29,866 nucleotides of DNA, taken from IMG/VR virus record IMGVR_UViG_3300017605_000122, positions 1-29,866 of that record. One strand, written 5' to 3'. Below, in pieces: positions 8,302 through 17,264 of the stretch; the stretch's first letter is position 1, and each line of letters starts with the position of its first letter. This stretch comes from a virus. Made by a program: the position numbers and the translations under genes. Under the pieces are notes generated by a model that searched no databases, had not been told where the DNA came from, and worked only from the letters and a program-made list of their open reading frames with translations.

Positions 8302-9799
8302 ACGGCAGCTTGTCGTCAAGTTCGTCGGCGACGTCTCGAGTCTGAAGAAGGCCGGCGCCGAGGCCGAAGGTTCGCTGAACAAGCTGAGCGGCGTCGCGAA
8401 GGCCGCGGCTGGTGCGTTCGCCGCCGGCTATGTCGCTGACAAGGCTGTCGCTTTCCTCGAGGACTCGGCGAAAGCCGCGCAGGAAGACCTCAAGTCTCAG
8501 GCGCTTCTCGCTACTCAGCTGAAAACTTCGGTCGGCGCGACCGACGCTCAGGTCAAGTCCACCGAGGACTTCATCAACAAGCTCGAGCGGGCGACCGGCG
8601 TCGCCGATGACGATCTCCGCCCCGCCCTCGCGTCGCTTGCTCGCGGCACGAAGGACACCGACCAGGCGCAGCGTGAGCTCGCCATCGCTATGGACATCGC
8701 CGCCGCGCGTGGCGTCGACCTTACGACGGTCACGTCCGCGATGGAGAAGGCGCACAACGGCAACATCGGTGCGCTCGGCCGGTTGGGTGTCGCGACGAAA
8801 GACGCCGAAGGAAACACGCTGTCGCTCGAGCAGGCAATGGCTGGCGCCGCCGAAACGTATAAGGGTGCAGCCGAAGCCGCGGTCACACCAGGGCAGCGGA
8901 TGTCCGTCGCCTTTCAAGAGCTGAAGGAACAGGTCGGCACCGCGCTCCTGCCTGTGTTGAACGCGCTGTCGACGTACATGGCCGACACGCTGCTCCCGGC
9001 GTTCCAGAACGCGGTTGTCTGGCTACAGGAGAACTGGCCGCAGATCTCCAAGACGATCGGCGACACGTTCGACAAGATCAAGCCGTTCCTCGACGAGTTC
9101 GTGCATTCGATCGAGCTGGCGTTCGACATCATCAAGGGCGTGTTCGAGGTCGTCAGCGACTTGTTGCAAGGTCACTGGTCGGACGCGTGGCGTGCGTTCA
9201 AGGACATGATCGGCAACGTGTTCGGCGACATCGCGAAACTCGTCGGCGACAAGGTCGACCAGGTGAAGGAACTGTTTGGCGGGCTTGTCTCCTATGTCGC
9301 CAGTCTCCCCGGCAAGATCGCTGACGCGGCGGTTGGCATGTTTCATGGGATCGTCGATGAACTCAAGAAGCTGCCAGGGCAGATCGCGTCGGCGGCTGTC
9401 GGCGTGTTCGATGGCATTTATGACGCGTTCAAGAGTGTCGTAAACGACATCATTGACCTGTTCAACAGGTTGCTTGATCACATCGGCATTCATATCCACG
9501 AGGACCCGCTGGGGTCATTCGGTCCGTCGCTCAACTTCGATTGGGATTTTCCCTATCGGGTCGGACATCTAGCTAGCGGCGGCATCGTCACCCGCCCGAC
9601 CCTTGCGCTCATCGGCGAGGCTGGCCCCGAGGCGGTCGTGCCGCTCGGCCGTGGTGGCGGCATGGGTATGACTGTGACCGGGCCGATCTATGTGCAGATG
9701 ACCGGTCAGTACGATCCCGACAAGATCGTCGAAGCGGTGCAACGCCACGCCCGATCGAACGCCGGTGTGCGCATTCCCGGCGGCGTCGTGACAGTCTGA
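8291..9799 (+). CDS. Tape measure protein
   Basis: The 502-residue tape measure sets tail length and is short for the family; with the usual 1.5 angstrom per residue it would suggest a tail near 75 nm. It begins with a conserved-looking VVKFVGDVSSLKKAGAEAE helix, followed by a phage TMP domain (about residues 60-220, with SAMEKAHNGNIGALGRLGV). Hydrophobic helices follow near 225-400, with repeated LPGKIADAAVGMF / LPGQIASAAVGVF turns. The C-terminal ASGGIVTRPTLALIGEAGPE signature lies at about 428-447. The start overlaps the end of the frameshifted chaperone. Confidence 0.95.
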   Translation: MASERQLVVKFVGDVSSLKKAGAEAEGSLNKLSGVAKAAAGAFAAGYVADKAVAFLEDSAKAAQEDLKSQALLATQLKTSVGATDAQVKSTEDFINKLERATGVADDDLRPALASLARGTKDTDQAQRELAIAMDIAAARGVDLTTVTSAMEKAHNGNIGALGRLGVATKDAEGNTLSLEQAMAGAAETYKGAAEAAVTPGQRMSVAFQELKEQVGTALLPVLNALSTYMADTLLPAFQNAVVWLQENWPQISKTIGDTFDKIKPFLDEFVHSIELAFDIIKGVFEVVSDLLQGHWSDAWRAFKDMIGNVFGDIAKLVGDKVDQVKELFGGLVSYVASLPGKIADAAVGMFHGIVDELKKLPGQIASAAVGVFDGIYDAFKSVVNDIIDLFNRLLDHIGIHIHEDPLGSFGPSLNFDWDFPYRVGHLASGGIVTRPTLALIGEAGPEAVVPLGRGGGMGMTVTGPIYVQMTGQYDPDKIVEAVQRHARSNAGVRIPGGVVTV

Positions 9800-9803
9800 G
9801 CGC

Positions 9804-9971
9804 ATGAAACCAGCGACCATCTTCCGCATTCTCACCATTGCCGGCGTCACTTTGGCGCTCGGCTGCATCGTCACCGGCCAGCTTCTCGTCGGTCTGTGCA
9901 TGGGTGTCGTGTCCTACGCGTTGACCGTCATCGCTGACGCCGAGGAGTCGCGTGGCGTGGCCCGGCGGTAA
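9804..9971 (+). CDS. Small two-helix membrane protein
   Basis: A 55-residue protein starting 4 bases after the tape measure stop and overlapping the next gene by 20 bases. It has two hydrophobic segments, about residues 5-24 and 26-44, joined by a short turn, then a charged tail (DAEESR). A membrane protein between tape measure and distal tail genes is unusual. It could be an extra holin-like or antiholin protein or a membrane-targeted virion component. No family is recognised, and the evidence is open frame, compact spacing and hydrophobicity. Confidence 0.55.
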   Translation: MKPATIFRILTIAGVTLALGCIVTGQLLVGLCMGVVSYALTVIADAEESRGVARR

Positions 9972-11235
9972 AGCCTGGTTCGACGGCGTAGACATCGCAC
10001 TCGAGTTCTCACCGACAACCGACTGGAAGACCGCGGCCACATGGGTGGACATCACCGCGAACCTGCAGTCGATCAGCTACACGTACGGTCGCACGTCGTC
10101 AGTGCTCGCCCAGCCGTCGGCGGGAAAGATGCGGGCGACGCTCGTCGACAATCTGCGCGTGTTCGACCCGTCCTATGCGAGCTCGCCCTACACCGGTGGC
10201 GGGCTCACACCACGCAAACAGGTGCGGCTCAGGGCTCGTTACGCGACCGTCGAATATACGCTCGGCACCTGGTACGTGAACGGGTGGAAGCAGATCCCCG
10301 AACCGTCGAACGGTCTGACGCTCGTCGAGCTGACCGCTACCGACGGGTTCGACATTCTGTCAAGGGCACAAGTGCCCATCTCGGCGGGCGTGTTCGAGGG
10401 CGGCGGCGAACGGGTCGGCGCGCGTATCGGGCGGCTGCTCGACTTCGCGTCATGGCCAGCTGCGCAACGCAACCTCGACACTGATAGCCCGGCCGTCGGC
10501 ACGCTCGACCGCAACTCGACCTACGGCGTGCTGTCCGAGATCCAGACGACGGCAGCGTCGGATTTCGGCATCTTCTTCATGGCCGCGAACGGTGACGCCA
10601 CTTACCGCGGCCACCGCTGGTCGCTTGCCAACAACCTGACCCCGGCGGCGACGCTCGGCGACACGGCCGGCGAGGTCGGCTACTCCGACGCCCAACGCGA
10701 CTACGCCGACGACCAGATCGTCAACCATGTGAAAGGCGCGGCATATACGCCGTTGCTGCCGACCTTCTACGGTGACCCGAACTCATCGCCTTACGTGCTC
10801 GAGTCGGTCGAAGTGTCCGACGCGACTTCGATCGCCAGCTACGGCGAGACCGTGCTCGACCTCGGCACCGTTCGGATCTTGAACAGCAATGTGCTGCAAG
10901 ACACGGTCGAATATGCGCTCGCGTTCAACGCTCAACCAGTCGTGAGGGCACAGCAGATCACGCTCGTGCCACGACGGGCCGCGGCGACCATGTTTCCGGT
11001 CGTGCTCGGCTCTCATATGGGGACACGGTTCACGTTCAACCGTCGCCCCAACAACGTCGGCTCGGTCGCCTCGGTGGATGTCATCGTCGAGGGCGGCAGT
11101 GTCAGCCTCGACTTTGGCGGCTCCATGTCGGTCGGCTACTGGGTGTCACAGGCCGCGCAGGCGAGCGCAGGAACGAACTATTGGATCCTCGGAACGTCAA
11201 AGCTCGGCTCGAGCGGGAATGCTATTTGGGCGTGA
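9952..11235 (+). CDS. Minor tail protein (distal tail / hub candidate)
   Basis: A 427-residue protein starting at GTG, with a GAGGAG ribosome site 5 bases upstream inside the preceding small gene. It begins GKAWFDGVDIALEF and has a beta-rich N-terminal region with SSVLAQPSAGKMRATLVD. The middle includes RNSTYGVLSEIQTTAASDFGIFFM, a type of segment seen in tail-hub and distal-tail proteins of actinophages. Position directly after the tape measure supports a baseplate or tail-tip role. The exact subtype (distal tail or tail-associated hub) is not resolved. Confidence 0.75.
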   Translation: MAWPGGKAWFDGVDIALEFSPTTDWKTAATWVDITANLQSISYTYGRTSSVLAQPSAGKMRATLVDNLRVFDPSYASSPYTGGGLTPRKQVRLRARYATVEYTLGTWYVNGWKQIPEPSNGLTLVELTATDGFDILSRAQVPISAGVFEGGGERVGARIGRLLDFASWPAAQRNLDTDSPAVGTLDRNSTYGVLSEIQTTAASDFGIFFMAANGDATYRGHRWSLANNLTPAATLGDTAGEVGYSDAQRDYADDQIVNHVKGAAYTPLLPTFYGDPNSSPYVLESVEVSDATSIASYGETVLDLGTVRILNSNVLQDTVEYALAFNAQPVVRAQQITLVPRRAAATMFPVVLGSHMGTRFTFNRRPNNVGSVASVDVIVEGGSVSLDFGGSMSVGYWVSQAAQASAGTNYWILGTSKLGSSGNAIWA

Positions 11236-11246
11236 AAGGGTAGGCC

Positions 11247-12284
11247 GTGGCGTTCTCTGACCCGCAGTCCACCCAGAATCCCGCGGTGGGCACGAAGGCG
11301 ACCGCGGCCCTTCTGAACGTGTGGGACGCTGACCAGGACTTTCTGCACGACCCGTCGACTGCTCCCGGTGCTTCGGCGCACCGGACGACGAACCAGACGA
11401 TCACCGGCACGCAGACGATCAACTGGACCGCCGAGACGTTCGACGTTGGCACGATGCACGACAACGTCACGAACAACGAGCGGCTCACGATCCCCACCGC
11501 CGGTGACGGTCTCTACCTTGTCTGCCTCCAAGTGCGTGGCACCGGCGGGACGACGATCACACCCCGCATCGTGAAAAACGGGACAACCGTCCTCGCCAAG
11601 AAGACGAGGACGAACGGCAACAACTCTGACGTTGCCTGCTCTTGTGCCTGGTTCGGGAAGCTCGTCGCCACCGACTACCTGATCGGCACTGTCACCGGGG
11701 GCACAACGCTCGACGCCGGGAACCTGCGGGTCTCGCTTTCGGCCACCTGGCTCGGTCTGGGCGTGGGCAGCGAATCGTTCCTCTACACGTCGCTCGCTGA
11801 CATCATGGCGACCCCGTACAACGGCCAGGTGATGCCGGCCGCGTTCGGCGACCAGGTCCGCGAAAACCTGATGGCGTTGTACACGGGCGAGACGTTCAAG
11901 GTCTCGAGCACCGTGGCGCAAACCTCGGGGATTCTCTACACGTACAACACGCTCAACTGGGCAACGCCGAACGTGCGAACGGCGGCGGGCACAGGCTTCG
12001 CCGGTTACACGGCCGGCTCGGTTCAAGTGCCGCCCGGCGTCTGGATCGTCGGGTTCTGCGCCGACCAGTCGAACACCCCCGTTTCGCTTCGCATCGCCGA
12101 CGCCCAGGGGCGCACGCCGGGAGCGACCCAGACGTTCGCCCGAGACAACACCGCAAACGTGTTCAGTGTCTACGCCTTCGCTGCGGGTCTGAACACTGTC
12201 TCGGTCCTGCCCGACGCCACGCCCTCGACTTCCGTCTCCGAGATCCAGACCGAGCTGTGGGGCTACCAGCTCTCCGACCTATGA
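11247..12284 (+). CDS. Tail tip/adhesin protein with two C1q-like jelly rolls
   Basis: A 345-residue protein starting at GTG after an AAAGGGTAGG stretch. Residues 50-175 contain the motif series THDN-like turn, RLTIPTAGDGLYLV and RIVKNGTTVLA, typical of C1q/TNF-like jelly-roll domains found in phage tail fibres. Residues from about 200 repeat a related layout: QVRENLMALYTGETFK, then strands with PGVWIVGF. These folds often trimerise and bind receptors. Position in the tail cluster suggests an adhesin or tip spike. The following gene has a single domain of the same sort. Confidence 0.65.
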   Translation: MAFSDPQSTQNPAVGTKATAALLNVWDADQDFLHDPSTAPGASAHRTTNQTITGTQTINWTAETFDVGTMHDNVTNNERLTIPTAGDGLYLVCLQVRGTGGTTITPRIVKNGTTVLAKKTRTNGNNSDVACSCAWFGKLVATDYLIGTVTGGTTLDAGNLRVSLSATWLGLGVGSESFLYTSLADIMATPYNGQVMPAAFGDQVRENLMALYTGETFKVSSTVAQTSGILYTYNTLNWATPNVRTAAGTGFAGYTAGSVQVPPGVWIVGFCADQSNTPVSLRIADAQGRTPGATQTFARDNTANVFSVYAFAAGLNTVSVLPDATPSTSVSEIQTELWGYQLSDL

Positions 12285-12823
12285 CGTACTCATCGCTCGC
12301 CACGCAGGCCGACACGCCGACCGCCGGCCCCAACGCCGCCTACATGCAGCAGGTCATCGACAACTTCGCCGCGATACGCGTCGACCGGGTCGGGGCGATC
12401 ATTCGCAAGACCGGCACGCAGACGATCACGCCGGCGGCGACGCCGGTGGCGGTCACCTTCGATGTCGAGGACATCGACCACGGCGGCTGTGCGAACCTCG
12501 GCACGAACAATGACCGCATCACGGTTCCCACGTCGATGGGTGGCCGGTGGGCGTTCGGTTGTACCGCTGACTTTCACATCACGAACAACGGTGTGACCGC
12601 GGCATACCTGTATCTGGTGGCTCAGGGGACGGTCATCTCCCAGGATTTGCTCGCAGGGCAGACGACAGCGCCCGGCCCGGTCAAGTGGTGCGGTGCCCTC
12701 ACGATGACGTTGAACGCCGCCGACACGATCCAGCTGTTCGCCGTCCACACGACGCTGAACAATCAGATCATCGGCAATACCGAAGTGTTCGCGACGCTTT
12801 GGGCGTGGCGGCTCTCGGCCTAA
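12281..12823 (+). CDS. Second C1q-like tail protein
   Basis: A 180-residue protein whose ATG overlaps the previous stop (ATGA). An N-terminal helix (AAYMQQVIDNFAAIR) precedes a domain with RITVPTSMGGRWAFG, and further strands ending in VFATLWAWRLSA. The phrase NDRITVP parallels NERLTIP in the upstream protein, so the two are probably related. It is likely a trimeric tail adhesin component. Only the fold type is supported, not a receptor. Confidence 0.62.
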   Translation: MTYSSLATQADTPTAGPNAAYMQQVIDNFAAIRVDRVGAIIRKTGTQTITPAATPVAVTFDVEDIDHGGCANLGTNNDRITVPTSMGGRWAFGCTADFHITNNGVTAAYLYLVAQGTVISQDLLAGQTTAPGPVKWCGALTMTLNAADTIQLFAVHTTLNNQIIGNTEVFATLWAWRLSA

Positions 12824-12875
12824 CACCCCGCAGCTCTAGACCTCGGCGGCGGTCCACTGATTGGAGAACGCCGCA

Positions 12876-14057
12876 ATGCGAATCAACAAACGTCTCGCCG
12901 TGCTCGCGGGCACGGCCGCCATCGTCCTAGGTGCCGCGGCGGTGAACGTCACCAGCTCGAGCGCGGACTCACTCATCTTCTCGGCCGACTTCGCGCAGTC
13001 GTCCGACTTCGCCGCCCAGTTCGACTACGGCTTCTCGGGCGGCGCCGAGATCGGCACAACCTTCCACGGCGACCATGCGGTCGCGCCGATGCCGAACTGC
13101 TCAGGACCGACAACGCTGCGTGATGTGACGATCGGCGGGACGACACAGCAGAACGTCGACTTCTCACAGCTGTTCTGGTGGTGCGCGCCCGACGGGACAC
13201 CCGCCTCAGGCCATATCATGACCGGCGTCGACACGACCGGCTACAACATCGCCTGGTTCGCACCAAAGGCGACGTTCACGCAGATCACCAAGGTCTGCTG
13301 GGATCAGAACATGACGGCCACGTCGGGCCGCAAGTGGAATCAGGTGCTGTTCGTGTCACCTGCCGACGCTGCCCGCTATCCGGCCGGCACGCCCATCCAG
13401 GACGGCGGCACCCTGTCGTCGGCCCGTGGTACGGGCGGGTTCGACCTCGGCTATACGTCCCCCGACTTCCGGGTCGTCGGCGGTGTCGGGACGGGTCTGT
13501 TCCCGCAGGGCGGCACGCTCGCCGGGTTCAAGACCCAGTCGGGCAGCTCCGAATGGTTCCAGAACCAGGACACGTGGACGACCCGCAACCAGGGCCCCGC
13601 GAACTACATCACGCTCGGCACTGACAAGGCGACACGGGTCAAGCACTGCCTCGAGCAGACCGACCCGAACACGATCACGCTCACCCGTGACATGCCGTCG
13701 GGCCCGCTGGTGCGGACAATGGCCGGCCAGATCCCGCAGGGGTCAGTCCGAGTCGTGTTCGAGGACGACAACTACGACCCGTCGAAGGACACCGCGAACT
13801 ACAACCCCGACAACCTGACCTGGCACTGGGACAACGTCCAGATATTCACCGCTGGCGGCCCGCCGCCCACGACGACCGTGGCGCCCACGACGACGGTGGC
13901 CGCTACAACCACCGCGCCGACGACGACCGTGGCCTCTACGACCACTACAGCGGCCACCACGACGACTGTGCCGGCGTGCCCGCCGTCGTTCGCCGCTGAC
14001 GCCCAGGCATGGTGCGCGCAGGTCAACGCAAGGCTCCACGCGCTCGACGGCGGCTGA
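12876..14057 (+). CDS. Secreted jelly-roll-like protein with Thr-rich linker
   Basis: A 393-residue protein in the tail cluster that carries a bacterial-type signal peptide: basic MRINKRL, hydrophobic AVLAGTAAIVLGAAAV, and a probable cleavage after about residue 31. Residues 33-325 look like a beta-rich lectin or lyase-like fold with several Cys (NCSGP, WWCAPDG, KVCWDQN, KHCLEQ) and a final TWHWDNVQIF strand; no catalytic motif is clear. Residues 327-367 are repeated TTTV blocks, and the end holds a CPPSF...AWC pair. ATG at 12876 follows GGAG. Unlike virion proteins, this should be exported from the host. Confidence 0.75.
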   Translation: MRINKRLAVLAGTAAIVLGAAAVNVTSSSADSLIFSADFAQSSDFAAQFDYGFSGGAEIGTTFHGDHAVAPMPNCSGPTTLRDVTIGGTTQQNVDFSQLFWWCAPDGTPASGHIMTGVDTTGYNIAWFAPKATFTQITKVCWDQNMTATSGRKWNQVLFVSPADAARYPAGTPIQDGGTLSSARGTGGFDLGYTSPDFRVVGGVGTGLFPQGGTLAGFKTQSGSSEWFQNQDTWTTRNQGPANYITLGTDKATRVKHCLEQTDPNTITLTRDMPSGPLVRTMAGQIPQGSVRVVFEDDNYDPSKDTANYNPDNLTWHWDNVQIFTAGGPPPTTTVAPTTTVAATTTAPTTTVASTTTTAATTTTVPACPPSFAADAQAWCAQVNARLHALDGG

Positions 14058-14060
14058 CCG

Positions 14061-14732
14061 GTGGCGATCGCCCTCGTCTCATCCGTGCGGTTCCCCTCGA
14101 CCGGCGGCACGACCTCGTCGGCGATCGACACGACCGGCGCGAACCTTCTCATCTGTCTGCTGTCCAACATGGTCGGCACGACGATCACCGACTCGAAGTC
14201 CAACACATGGACGGCGCTGACCCTCTACTCCGGCACCGGTCCTGACATCAAGTTCTTGTACGCGAAGAACGCGACGACCGGCACCGGGCACACGTTCACG
14301 ACACCAAACTGGGATCAGGCTGTCGTCGCCGCGTTCTCGGGTGCTGACACGTCGGCACCGTTCGACCAGGAGAACGGGCAGAACCAGGGCGCCGGCATCA
14401 CGACGCCCGGCTCGATCACCCCGACCGCGAACGGTGCCCTCGTCGTCGCCGGTATCGCTTCGATCAACTTCGCGGGCACCGCCACGGTCGACTCATCCAT
14501 GTCGATCATCGACCAGGCCGCGTCGGTCGGCGGCAACCCTGAGGGTTCGGCGCTCGCCTACATCGTGCAGGGGACAGCGGGCGCGATCGCTCCGACATGG
14601 ACGCTGGCAGCGAGCGCCGGCTCGGCGAACATCGCATCGTTTCTTGCCGCGACGGGCGGCGGCGCTGCCGGTGTGCCCGGCCCGCCGATCGTCGTGCCCC
14701 GCTACGCGGTCCACCGTTCGACTCTCCAATAA
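14061..14732 (+). CDS. Beta-rich tail/adhesin-like protein
   Basis: A 223-residue protein from a GTG 3 bases after the previous stop. It has alternating strand-like segments (GANLLICLLSN, DSKSNTWTALTLY, KFLYAKNA, AVVAAFSGAD), a layout I associate with Ig-like surface domains in phages and bacteria, plus a Gly/Ala/Pro-rich C-terminal tail ending VPRYAVHRSTLQ. No signal peptide is seen. Its place between the secreted protein and other tail-side proteins suggests a virion decoration or fibre component. The family is not certain. Confidence 0.55.
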   Translation: MAIALVSSVRFPSTGGTTSSAIDTTGANLLICLLSNMVGTTITDSKSNTWTALTLYSGTGPDIKFLYAKNATTGTGHTFTTPNWDQAVVAAFSGADTSAPFDQENGQNQGAGITTPGSITPTANGALVVAGIASINFAGTATVDSSMSIIDQAASVGGNPEGSALAYIVQGTAGAIAPTWTLAASAGSANIASFLAATGGGAAGVPGPPIVVPRYAVHRSTLQ

Positions 14733-14754
14733 CCCAAATACATAAGGAGCCCTA

Positions 14755-15225
14755 GTGGCATTGCACCGTTACACCTGCCAGATCGGCGCTGCCGGCGCCG
14801 CCGCCGCCGAACCTCTCGCCGCAGGCACGGCCGAGACCGTCCTGCAGCTCGTCGCCGCGGCGACCCGCTGGGCGACCATCACCGAGATCGGCATCGGGTT
14901 CGACTCGGTCACGGCGTCGAACGTCCCCGCCACTGTCGAGCTCATGTTGCAGTCGACGGCCGGCACGTCGGCGGCGTTCACGCCGCTGCCCGACACGCCC
15001 GGCATGCCCGCTGCCATCACCACCTGCCTGCACCACTTCACGGCTGAGCCGACGACGACTACCTGCCTGTGGTCGATCACGGTTCCCGTGGTCGGCGGCA
15101 CATTCGTCATCCAGGCGCCGCTCGATCGTGAGATCTACACGATGCCTGTCTCGACGAGGGTCGGCCTGCGCATCACGTCACCGTCTGTGGTGAACGTGCG
15201 CGGGTACATGCGCTTCGAGGAGTAG
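14755..15225 (+). CDS. Hypothetical virion-associated protein
   Basis: A 156-residue beta-rich protein with a strong AAGGAG ribosome site 5 bases before its GTG. It begins LHRYTCQIG and ends VNVRGYMRFEE, a start and finish I recall from small proteins in actinophage tail regions, without a known function. Four Cys fall in two places (TTCLHHF and TTCLWSI among them). The 22-base gap upstream is AT-richer than the surroundings. A structural role is inferred from position. Confidence 0.6.
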   Translation: MALHRYTCQIGAAGAAAAEPLAAGTAETVLQLVAAATRWATITEIGIGFDSVTASNVPATVELMLQSTAGTSAAFTPLPDTPGMPAAITTCLHHFTAEPTTTTCLWSITVPVVGGTFVIQAPLDREIYTMPVSTRVGLRITSPSVVNVRGYMRFEE

Positions 15226-15229
15226 CTAG

Positions 15230-16369
15230 ATGCCCCGGCCGCTTGGCCGGCGCGTACTCCACCAGCCGTGGGTGCTGCGCCAGCCGGGCATTGTCCCTGG
15301 CGCGCCCTCACGGCCGATCACGGTCGTCACGACCGCGCAGCGGACCGCGCTCATCAACGCGCGCGGGTTCCGTCATCGGGGCTCCGGTGTCGTACGGGCG
15401 CGCCAGGACGGCATCGTTCCCGCGCGGCCGTACATCCCGATCGTCGTGTCGACCGCGCAGCGGACGGCGGTCGTCAACGAGCGCAACCTTCGCCACCGCG
15501 GGCAGGTCATCCGTGGCCGCCAGGACGGCATCGTTCCCGGTGCCCCGGTCAAGCCGGTCACGGTTGTCCCGGCGTGGCGGCGGGCGCTCGCTCAGCTGCA
15601 GCGCGCGCGCGGTGGCAGCCTGCTCATCACCGGGCCGCTCACCGCTCCGGTGCCCGCGGGGGCGCCGACCCAGCCGGTCACGGTCGTCACCGAGCAGGCG
15701 CAGCGGTCGATCCTGGCCCGTGTCCGTAAGCGTGGCGCACGGATCGTCGCCCTACAGGGCGCCGGCATCAACGCGGTGCCGCCGATCGCGCCGCAGACCC
15801 TCGTCCTGCAGGCGGTCCGCACGGCGGCACCGAGACGCCAGCGGGTCCGTGGCCGCGTCGAGGTCATCACGGGACCGCTTACCGCGCCGGTCACGTCGGG
15901 CAACCCGACCGCACCGGTCACGGTTGTCACCGAGATCGCCGGGCTCACCGCTCGTGCTCGAGCGCAGCGCGGCAAGGGTCGCAGCGTCCAAGTCTTCCAA
16001 GAGCTGCAGTTCCAGGCGCCTACCCAGCCGGTCACGCTCGTCGAGGTCGCCGGCCGCACGTCGAAGGCGCACGGGCAACGTGTCCACGGCCGCGCCTACG
16101 TCATCACGCCCGCGGCTGCCCCGCCGCCGTCGGCCTTCCCGGTCCACCCGATCACCGTCGTCACCCAGGCCGTCCGCTCGGTGGCGGTCAGGTTGCGGCG
16201 CCGGCCGTTCTTCCTCCGTGCCCGCCAGGTCGGGGTTGCGGTGCCGCCGTCGGTGGGCGGTCACGGCTTCGAGGTCGTCACGGTGCAACATGGCACCGAG
16301 ACAGTCACAGCCCAGCACGGCGGCGAGACAGTCGTCGCCCAGCACGGCACGGAGGTCACTGACACATGA
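15230..16369 (+). CDS. Arg-rich protein of eight 40-residue repeats
   Basis: A 379-residue, strongly basic protein with an internal repeat. Units beginning P-[IVQ]-[TV]-[VL]-V start at residues 29, 70, 109, 149, 188, 229, 267 and 307, spacing 38-41. Each carries a TVVT-like strand, an AQRTA-like stretch, a basic R-x-R-x-x-R patch and, in several, a GIVPG or GPLTAP turn. The C-terminus has three QHG units (residues 353, 362, 371) 9 residues apart. No family is recognised. A fibre-like virion protein or a nucleic-acid-binding protein are both possible. A longer overlapping frame covers this region but is a composition artefact. Confidence 0.7.
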   Translation: MPRPLGRRVLHQPWVLRQPGIVPGAPSRPITVVTTAQRTALINARGFRHRGSGVVRARQDGIVPARPYIPIVVSTAQRTAVVNERNLRHRGQVIRGRQDGIVPGAPVKPVTVVPAWRRALAQLQRARGGSLLITGPLTAPVPAGAPTQPVTVVTEQAQRSILARVRKRGARIVALQGAGINAVPPIAPQTLVLQAVRTAAPRRQRVRGRVEVITGPLTAPVTSGNPTAPVTVVTEIAGLTARARAQRGKGRSVQVFQELQFQAPTQPVTLVEVAGRTSKAHGQRVHGRAYVITPAAAPPPSAFPVHPITVVTQAVRSVAVRLRRRPFFLRARQVGVAVPPSVGGHGFEVVTVQHGTETVTAQHGGETVVAQHGTEVTDT

Positions 16370-16671
16370 GCGCAGCGGTCGACACCGGTCCCTACGCGGT
16401 GAACGAGAAGGTCAAGACCACCTACACGTTCCAGGACTACAACGACGTCGCCACCGACCCGACCACGATCACGTTCAAGTACCAGAAGCCCGACGGCACC
16501 ATCACCTCGATCGTGTTCCCCGGTGCTGGCATCACGAAGCTCAGTACGGGCGTGTACTACGCCGAAGTTACGTTCGACACGGCGGGGTCGTGGTGGCGGC
16601 GGTGGGAGGGCACCGGAGCGATCACCGACGGTTACGAGGCGCCCTGGTTCGTGACGTTCTCCAAGTTCTGA
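16366..16671 (+). CDS. Small Ig-like tail-region protein
   Basis: A 101-residue beta-sandwich-like protein whose ATG overlaps the preceding stop. It includes VNEKVKTTYTFQDYN, TTITFKYQKPDG and SWWRRWEGTG, a pattern seen in short phage proteins of Ig-like or baseplate type. It is followed by the endolysin. Function is not known; a structural role at the tail is the simplest inference. Confidence 0.6.
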   Translation: MSAAVDTGPYAVNEKVKTTYTFQDYNDVATDPTTITFKYQKPDGTITSIVFPGAGITKLSTGVYYAEVTFDTAGSWWRRWEGTGAITDGYEAPWFVTFSKF

Positions 16672-16682
16672 CGAGGAGCCCG

Positions 16683-17255
16683 ATGGACTACCCGTACATG
16701 CCCGCCCATCTCCAATGGCCGCGGCCATCCACGGCACGCCCCACCCTGCTCGTCGTGCACACGATGGAAGCGGCCGAGCTCTCGTCGACAGCGGAGAGCT
16801 GCGCCAAGTTCTTCCAGAAGCTCACCGCCACCGGCTCGGCGCACCTGTGCATCGACAACGACTCGATCGTCCAGTCGGTGCCGTTCGAGCGAATGGCCGC
16901 CGGTGCTAGAGGTGCCCCGTACAAGGGGAAGTCGGTGAACAGCTGGGCGATCCATTTCGAGCACGCCGGCTACGCCCGCCAGAACGCGTCCGACTGGGCG
17001 GACGACTTCTCGGTCAAGATGCTGTTCTGGTCGGCGATCGCGGCGGCGAAGGTGTGCCACACGTACAACATCCCGCCCGCATGGCTCGACCCCGGCCAGC
17101 TACGACAGGGCCAGGTCGGCGTCACGTCACACGCGAACATCTCGAAGGCGTTCAACGTCACCGGCGGTCACACCGATCCTGGCACCGCGTTCCCGGTCGC
17201 CTCCTACATCGCCGCCGTGTCGTACTGGCTGGCCTATCTGGTGGCGCACCCGTGA
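16683..17255 (+). CDS. N-acetylmuramoyl-L-alanine amidase endolysin
   Basis: An Amidase_2-type endolysin of 190 residues that cleaves the bond between muramic acid and the peptide stem. The ATG at 16683 has AGGAG 4-5 bases upstream; a much longer open frame upstream in the same phase is not real coding. Candidate zinc and catalytic residues are H26 in VVHTME, E93 in HFEHAG, H150 in TSHANIS, H163 and D165 in GHTDPGTAFP, the last closely matching actinophage amidase domains. No cell-wall-binding domain is attached. Small membrane proteins follow it, while the r1t-like holin lies beyond the leftward operon. Confidence 0.92.
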   Translation: MDYPYMPAHLQWPRPSTARPTLLVVHTMEAAELSSTAESCAKFFQKLTATGSAHLCIDNDSIVQSVPFERMAAGARGAPYKGKSVNSWAIHFEHAGYARQNASDWADDFSVKMLFWSAIAAAKVCHTYNIPPAWLDPGQLRQGQVGVTSHANISKAFNVTGGHTDPGTAFPVASYIAAVSYWLAYLVAHP

Positions 17256-17264
17256 GGTGCGCGC

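Noticed and set aside
15243-17255. A 670-residue open frame overlapping the repeat protein and running into the amidase
   Set aside because: It has Ser/Arg-rich composition typical of a GC-rich shadow frame and shares phase with the amidase only by chance; the amidase has its own ribosome site at 16683.
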